DNA of 45,924 nucleotides from Desulfobacteraceae bacterium UBA2174 (GTDB lineage Bacteria; Desulfobacterota; Desulfobacteria; Desulfobacterales; UBA2174), in the NCBI GenBank assembly GCA_002327445.1, contig DCWA01000002.1:1-45924 (forward strand), read 5' to 3'. How positions within the stretch are numbered: the first letter of the stretch is position 1; every line of letters starts with the position of its first letter. The position numbers and the translations under genes are program-made. The notes under the pieces were generated by a model. That model was not told the DNA's origin. It made no database searches and saw nothing but the letters and a program-made list of their open reading frames with translations. This document shows positions 42,145 through 45,924 of this stretch, in pieces.

Positions 42145-43872
42145 ATGAAACTGGTCATCGCCAAGACGGCCGGTTTCTGCATGGGGGTCCGCCGGGCCGT
42201 GGAGATGGTGCTGTCCGCGCCCGGCCATTGCCAGGGGCCCATATACACGTACGGGCCGCTCATCCACAACCCTCAAGTCCTCGAAATGTTGGCCAAAAAG
42301 GGAATCCACGTCCTCGATGAAATCCCGGACCGGGGAACGGGGACGGTCCTGATTCGCGCCCACGGCGTGCCCCCTGAAACCCGGCAAGAGCTCGAAGCGG
42401 TCGGATTCACCGTCATCGATGCCACCTGCCCGCGGGTGATCAAGGTGCAATCCATCATCCGCAAGCACGCCAGCCAGGGGTACACCGTCATCATCGTCGG
42501 TGATCGGGACCACCCCGAGGTCACCGGGCTCCTGGGTCATGCCGGCGCTTCCGGGCGGGTGGTGAGCCGAATGGCAGACCTGGAATCCCTGCCCGTCTTC
42601 GAACGGGCCATCATCGTGGCCCAGACTACCCAGAACAAGCATTTTTTCGAGGCGGTACAGCGGTGGGCGGCCGAACATCACCCCCACTACAAGGTCTTCG
42701 ACACGATCTGCGACTCCACGGCCCGGCGGCAGGCGGAGGTGAGCCGTCTGGCCCGGGAGGCCGACGCCGTGGTGGTGGTGGGGGGCCGCAGCAGCGGCAA
42801 CACCCGGCGCCTGGCGGAAATCGCCGGCGCCAGCGGCAAACCCACCGTTCACGTGGAAACCGAGGCGGAACTGGACGCCGAGGCGCTGTCCGGGGTGCGC
42901 TGCGTGGCCGTGACCGCCGGCGCTTCCACCCCCAACTGGATCATCAAACGGGTTTGCCGGCGCCTGGAGACCCTGCCCGTCGAGCGGGGCGGCGCCTGGA
43001 GCCAATTTTGCTACCAGTTCCAGCAGACCCTGCTGCGCACCAACACTTACGTGGCCGTGGGCGCCGGGGGCCTCTGCTACGCCTGCATCCAGTTGCTGGG
43101 CTACGACCGGGTGCTTCCGCTGGTCCTGTTGGCCGCCCTCTACGTCCAGTCCATGCACGTGCTCAACAACCTCACCGGCCAGAAGGAAGACCGGTACAAC
43201 GATCCCGGGCGAGCCCACTTTTACCAGTCTTATCGATTCGCCCTGGCGATGCTGGCGCTGGCCTCCGGCGGGCTGGGCCTGCTGATGGCGTTCCGGGCCG
43301 GCACCAAGCCGTTTGTCGTTCTGGTCGTCATGAGCCTGCTGGGACTGTCCTACAACCTGAACCTGATTCCGGCGGGTTCGGGGTGGCGGATCCGGCGCAT
43401 TCGGGACGTGCCGGGCTCCAAGACGGTGCTCATCGCCCTCGCCTGGGCCACGGTGGCGGCGTTTCTCCCGGCCCTGGCGGAAATCGGGCGCATCGATGCC
43501 GCGGCACTGCTCGTGTTTGCCGTCTGCGCGCTGCTCGTCTTTGCGCGCACGGCCTTTTTCGACATCCTCGATGTCCAGGGAGACCGGATCGTGGGCAAGG
43601 AGACCCTGCCGGTAATGATGGGGGAAGCGGCGACCCTGCGGCTGCTCCAGGCGGCCCTGGTTCTATCCGCCGGGGGGCTGGCCCTGGGCGCCCTGTCGGG
43701 GCTGACCAGCCCTCTGGCGCTGCTGCTGGTGGCCAGTCCCTTGTTTCTGTACCTGGTGTTTGCCGCCCACACCCGCGGCCGGATCCACCCCGGGGTAAGG
43801 CTGGAGTTTCTCATCGAAAGCCATTTCGTGATGACCGGAGCGCTGGCGTTTTTCTGGTCCCTGATGAAATAG
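42145..43872 (+). CDS. ispH: IspH-UbiA fusion: HMBPP reductase plus UbiA-type prenyltransferase domain
   Basis: 575 aa. Residues 1-285 are IspH, the last enzyme of the MEP isoprenoid pathway (HMBPP to IPP/DMAPP); the three [4Fe-4S] cysteines lie in AGFCMGVRRAVE, DATCPRVIKVQ and DTICDSTARRQAEV. Residues ~290-575 are a polytopic UbiA-superfamily domain. Its second motif is intact (DILDVQGDRIVGKETLPV). The first motif reads NNLTGQKEDRYNDPGR where NDxxDxxxD is expected, so two of three metal/diphosphate-binding Asp are replaced. IspH is normally ~300 aa alone. The fusion couples precursor synthesis to prenyl transfer or to a binding role. Confidence 0.9.
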   Translation: MKLVIAKTAGFCMGVRRAVEMVLSAPGHCQGPIYTYGPLIHNPQVLEMLAKKGIHVLDEIPDRGTGTVLIRAHGVPPETRQELEAVGFTVIDATCPRVIKVQSIIRKHASQGYTVIIVGDRDHPEVTGLLGHAGASGRVVSRMADLESLPVFERAIIVAQTTQNKHFFEAVQRWAAEHHPHYKVFDTICDSTARRQAEVSRLAREADAVVVVGGRSSGNTRRLAEIAGASGKPTVHVETEAELDAEALSGVRCVAVTAGASTPNWIIKRVCRRLETLPVERGGAWSQFCYQFQQTLLRTNTYVAVGAGGLCYACIQLLGYDRVLPLVLLAALYVQSMHVLNNLTGQKEDRYNDPGRAHFYQSYRFALAMLALASGGLGLLMAFRAGTKPFVVLVVMSLLGLSYNLNLIPAGSGWRIRRIRDVPGSKTVLIALAWATVAAFLPALAEIGRIDAAALLVFAVCALLVFARTAFFDILDVQGDRIVGKETLPVMMGEAATLRLLQAALVLSAGGLALGALSGLTSPLALLLVASPLFLYLVFAAHTRGRIHPGVRLEFLIESHFVMTGALAFFWSLMK

Positions 43873-44061
43873 GCATTATTGTTTGTCGAGGGGAAATGAA
43901 CCCCGGGCAGGCGCGGACGAAAACCAGGGGGTTGGCGGTTCCAGTGCCATCCGCCGCCCCTTCCGGCCGTGACTGCCGGCACTTGTCGGCGGTGAATTTT
44001 TCCGCTACGGCCATTGCGGCTGTGGCGGGAAGCGTTTTTTAATTTATATCGGAGAGTTGCA

Positions 44062-45732
44062 ATGGCTGACGCCAAACGGATTTTCATTGTCGGCGGCGTG
44101 GCCGGCGGCGCATCTTGCGCCGCCCGGGCCCGGCGCCTGGACGAACACGCCCAGATCGTTCTCTGCGAGCGCGGTCCCTACGTTTCCTTTGCCAACTGCG
44201 GTCTGCCCTATTACGTGGGCCGGGTCATCGTTCGCGAGGACGATCTGCTGGTGGCGACGCCGGAACTGTTTCGCGAGCGTTTCAATATCGATGTGCGTAC
44301 CGAATGCAACGTGGAGGCGGTGGACCCCGCCCAGCGCCTGCTCAGGGTGCGCCACCTGGCCACCGACCGGGTTGAAAACTGGGCGTACGACGCCCTGGTG
44401 CTGGCCCCGGGGTCGGCCCCCATCCGTCCCCGGCTGCCCGGAATCGACCTCGACGGCATCTTCACCCTTTGGACCATCCCCGACACCCGGCGGATTCTGG
44501 ACTGGATCCGCGCCCGGAAGGTCAAGCGGGCCGTGGTGGTGGGCGGCGGGTTCATCGGATTGGAGATGACGGAAAACCTCCACCGCCTCGGCATCGAGGT
44601 GACCATCGTGGAGATGCAACATCAGATCATGCCAGCCCTGGACGTGGAGATGGCGGCCTTCGCCCATCAGCATCTAGTGGAGGCGGGGGTGGAAGTGGAG
44701 CTGGGGTGCGGCGTGGCCGGTTTTGCCCAAGGACCGGACCGGAGCCTCGATGTGGCCCTGGCCGACGGCCGTCACCTGGGGACCGATCTGGTGATCATGG
44801 CCGCCGGCGTGCGGCCGCGTACCCGGCTGGCGGCCGAGGCGGGGCTGGCCATCGGCGAGCGGGGCGGCATCCTGGTGGACGAGTGGATGCAGACCAGCGA
44901 CCCGCACATCTGGGCGGTGGGCGACGCCGTGCAGGTGGTTGACCACGTCACTGGCCTGCCGGCCATGGTTCCCCTGGCCGGGCCAGCCAACCGGCAAGGG
45001 CGGATCGCCGCCAACGTCATCTGCGGTAAAAAAGAGAAATACCCGTCATTTCGTGGGGTTCAGGCCACTTCCATCTGCGGCGTGATGGGACTGGCGGTGG
45101 CGGCCACCGGGGTAACGGAGAAAACCCTGCGCCGATTGGACCCCGAGGGGAAGCGCTGGCCCTACGCCAAGATCTACGTCCACCCGGACCACCATGCCGG
45201 CTATTACCCCGACGCCCAGACCCTCACGGTGAAATTGATCTTCGACCGCACCGACGGCCGCATCCTCGGGGCCCAGGCAGTGGGCAAGGAAGGGGCCGAC
45301 AAGCGCATCGACGTCATCGCCACCCACCTGCAGCACGGGGGCACGGTCTACGATCTGGAGGACTCCGAACTCTGCTATGCCCCGCAGTACGGGTCAGCCA
45401 AGGACCCGGTGAACCTCGCCGGGATGGTGGCGGCCAACTTCCTGCACGGTGATGTCCCCACCGTCTACTGGGAGGACCTGCCGGGGACCGATGCGCTCAT
45501 CCTGGACGTGCGCACCCCCGAGGAATACGCTTCGGGACACGTGCCGGGGGCGGTGAACATCCCCATCGACGAGCTGCGCCCCCGTCTGGGCGAGCTGCCC
45601 AAGGACCGGGAGATCTGGTCCTACTGCTACGTGGGCCAGCGCTCCTACATCGGCGTGCGCATGATGGTGCAGCACGGTTTCAGCGCCAAGAATCTCACCG
45701 GCGGCTTCCGGATGTACACCATGATCGATTGA
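44062..45732 (+). CDS. CoA-disulfide reductase / NADH-dependent persulfide reductase with rhodanese domain
   Basis: 556 aa from ATG 44062, preceded by GGAGAG. An FAD/NAD(P)H pyridine-nucleotide disulfide oxidoreductase: FAD loop IVGGVAGGASCAARAR, single redox Cys in FANCGLPYYVG, NAD loop VVVGGGFIGLEMTENL and FAD end DPHIWAVGDAVQV. The C-terminal ~100 residues are a rhodanese domain with active-site loop CYVGQRSY (Cys followed by a conserved GQRS). This architecture is that of CoADR-Rhd/Npsr enzymes, which reduce CoA disulfides, persulfides or polysulfides in sulfur metabolism. Confidence 0.92.
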   Translation: MADAKRIFIVGGVAGGASCAARARRLDEHAQIVLCERGPYVSFANCGLPYYVGRVIVREDDLLVATPELFRERFNIDVRTECNVEAVDPAQRLLRVRHLATDRVENWAYDALVLAPGSAPIRPRLPGIDLDGIFTLWTIPDTRRILDWIRARKVKRAVVVGGGFIGLEMTENLHRLGIEVTIVEMQHQIMPALDVEMAAFAHQHLVEAGVEVELGCGVAGFAQGPDRSLDVALADGRHLGTDLVIMAAGVRPRTRLAAEAGLAIGERGGILVDEWMQTSDPHIWAVGDAVQVVDHVTGLPAMVPLAGPANRQGRIAANVICGKKEKYPSFRGVQATSICGVMGLAVAATGVTEKTLRRLDPEGKRWPYAKIYVHPDHHAGYYPDAQTLTVKLIFDRTDGRILGAQAVGKEGADKRIDVIATHLQHGGTVYDLEDSELCYAPQYGSAKDPVNLAGMVAANFLHGDVPTVYWEDLPGTDALILDVRTPEEYASGHVPGAVNIPIDELRPRLGELPKDREIWSYCYVGQRSYIGVRMMVQHGFSAKNLTGGFRMYTMID

Positions 45733-45847
45733 CAGCATCCGGCGCCAGAGGTGGGTCTCGCCGGCCAGCGTTCCATCCACGTCTTGGCACAACTTCATTA
45801 CGATGGATTTTTCTGTTTGCGGTTTTATCCCGCCTGTGTTCTTGACT

Positions 45848-45885
45848 GCAGATCCCTCGTCGTTCCTCCTCGGGATGACACGGGA
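45848..45885. repeat. Half-element of the palindromic repeat family
   Basis: GCAGATCCCTCGTCGTTCC followed by TCCTCGGGATGACA repeats the right arm of the elements at 4.9 kb and 9.4 kb. The other arm, if present, is beyond the window. The 3' gap from 45733 to the end shows no gene. Confidence 0.6.
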
Positions 45886-45924
45886 GGCGGGGCGGGGGGA
45901 TTCGGGATGATGCCTGTTCTGAGT

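Noticed and set aside
44002..44042. Rho-independent terminator after the IspH-UbiA gene
   Set aside because: A CGCT...AGCG stem followed by T6 exists, but the stem is only four pairs with a weak inner helix, and it lies directly before the next gene's ribosome site.

Overview
The window is 45.9 kb of GC-rich, densely coding chromosome from an anaerobic bacterium, most likely a sulfate-reducing member of the Desulfobacterota (Desulfobacterales-like). The best evidence is a complete Tmc transmembrane redox operon (tmcD-C-B-A, 16.0-19.7 kb), typical of sulfate reducers. A second multihaem cytochrome locus, a CooT-like nickel protein, an oxygen-sensitive IspH and a CoA-disulfide-reductase-type flavoprotein agree with an anaerobe. 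No rRNA, phage genes or CRISPR array were seen. Two tRNA-Ser genes lie at 15.6-15.8 kb.

Layout. 0-3.85 kb is an accessory, partly decayed region. It holds a 505-residue protein of a family that looks mobile, a truncated second copy of the rpoH 3' end joined to a frameshifted moeA tail, and fragments of a PIN toxin, a Phd-type antitoxin and a DUF3106-like repeat protein. 3.85-4.78 kb is intact rpoH. A 139-bp imperfect palindromic repeat precedes an overlapping operon of an MscS channel and a FetAB-type ABC transporter (5.2-9.2 kb). A repeat patch leads into the tRNA nucleotidyltransferase gene (9.66-11.1 kb). A zinc-ribbon rhomboid protease and a large DUF748 envelope protein follow on the minus strand (11.1-15.4 kb). 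Then come the tRNA pair, a terminator and the tmc operon with a response regulator. 20.3-26.8 kb holds small envelope proteins, an HD protein, a PanE-like reductase, a DUF374 acyltransferase, an aldo/keto reductase and a patatin.

26.9-33.2 kb is a stress-response block. A MacAB-type efflux operon (minus strand) is divergent from an operon of an ECF sigma factor, a small one-TM protein and a Spy/CpxP-like periplasmic protein. The divergent gap carries two outward-facing elements of identical architecture, GTAACC-N16-CGACT(A/G), one for each operon. This suggests that the ECF factor drives both its own operon and the efflux pump. An OmpA-like lipoprotein and an SH3b protein follow.

33.2-41.3 kb (minus strand) holds ilvD, a Whirly-like putative nucleic-acid-binding protein, and a two-gene redox module. 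In that module two distant cytochrome bd subunit I (CydA)-like membrane proteins are encoded one base apart, and one of them is fused to a periplasmic eight-haem c-type cytochrome. This is the strongest candidate for an undescribed system. An MFS transporter and a small ORF complete the block. 41.4-45.7 kb (plus strand) encodes a DUF3842 protein, a CooT-like protein, an IspH-UbiA fusion in which two of three aspartates of the first UbiA motif are replaced, and a CoA-disulfide-reductase/rhodanese protein. Palindromic repeats related to the one beside rpoH recur at 9.4 kb and at the right edge.
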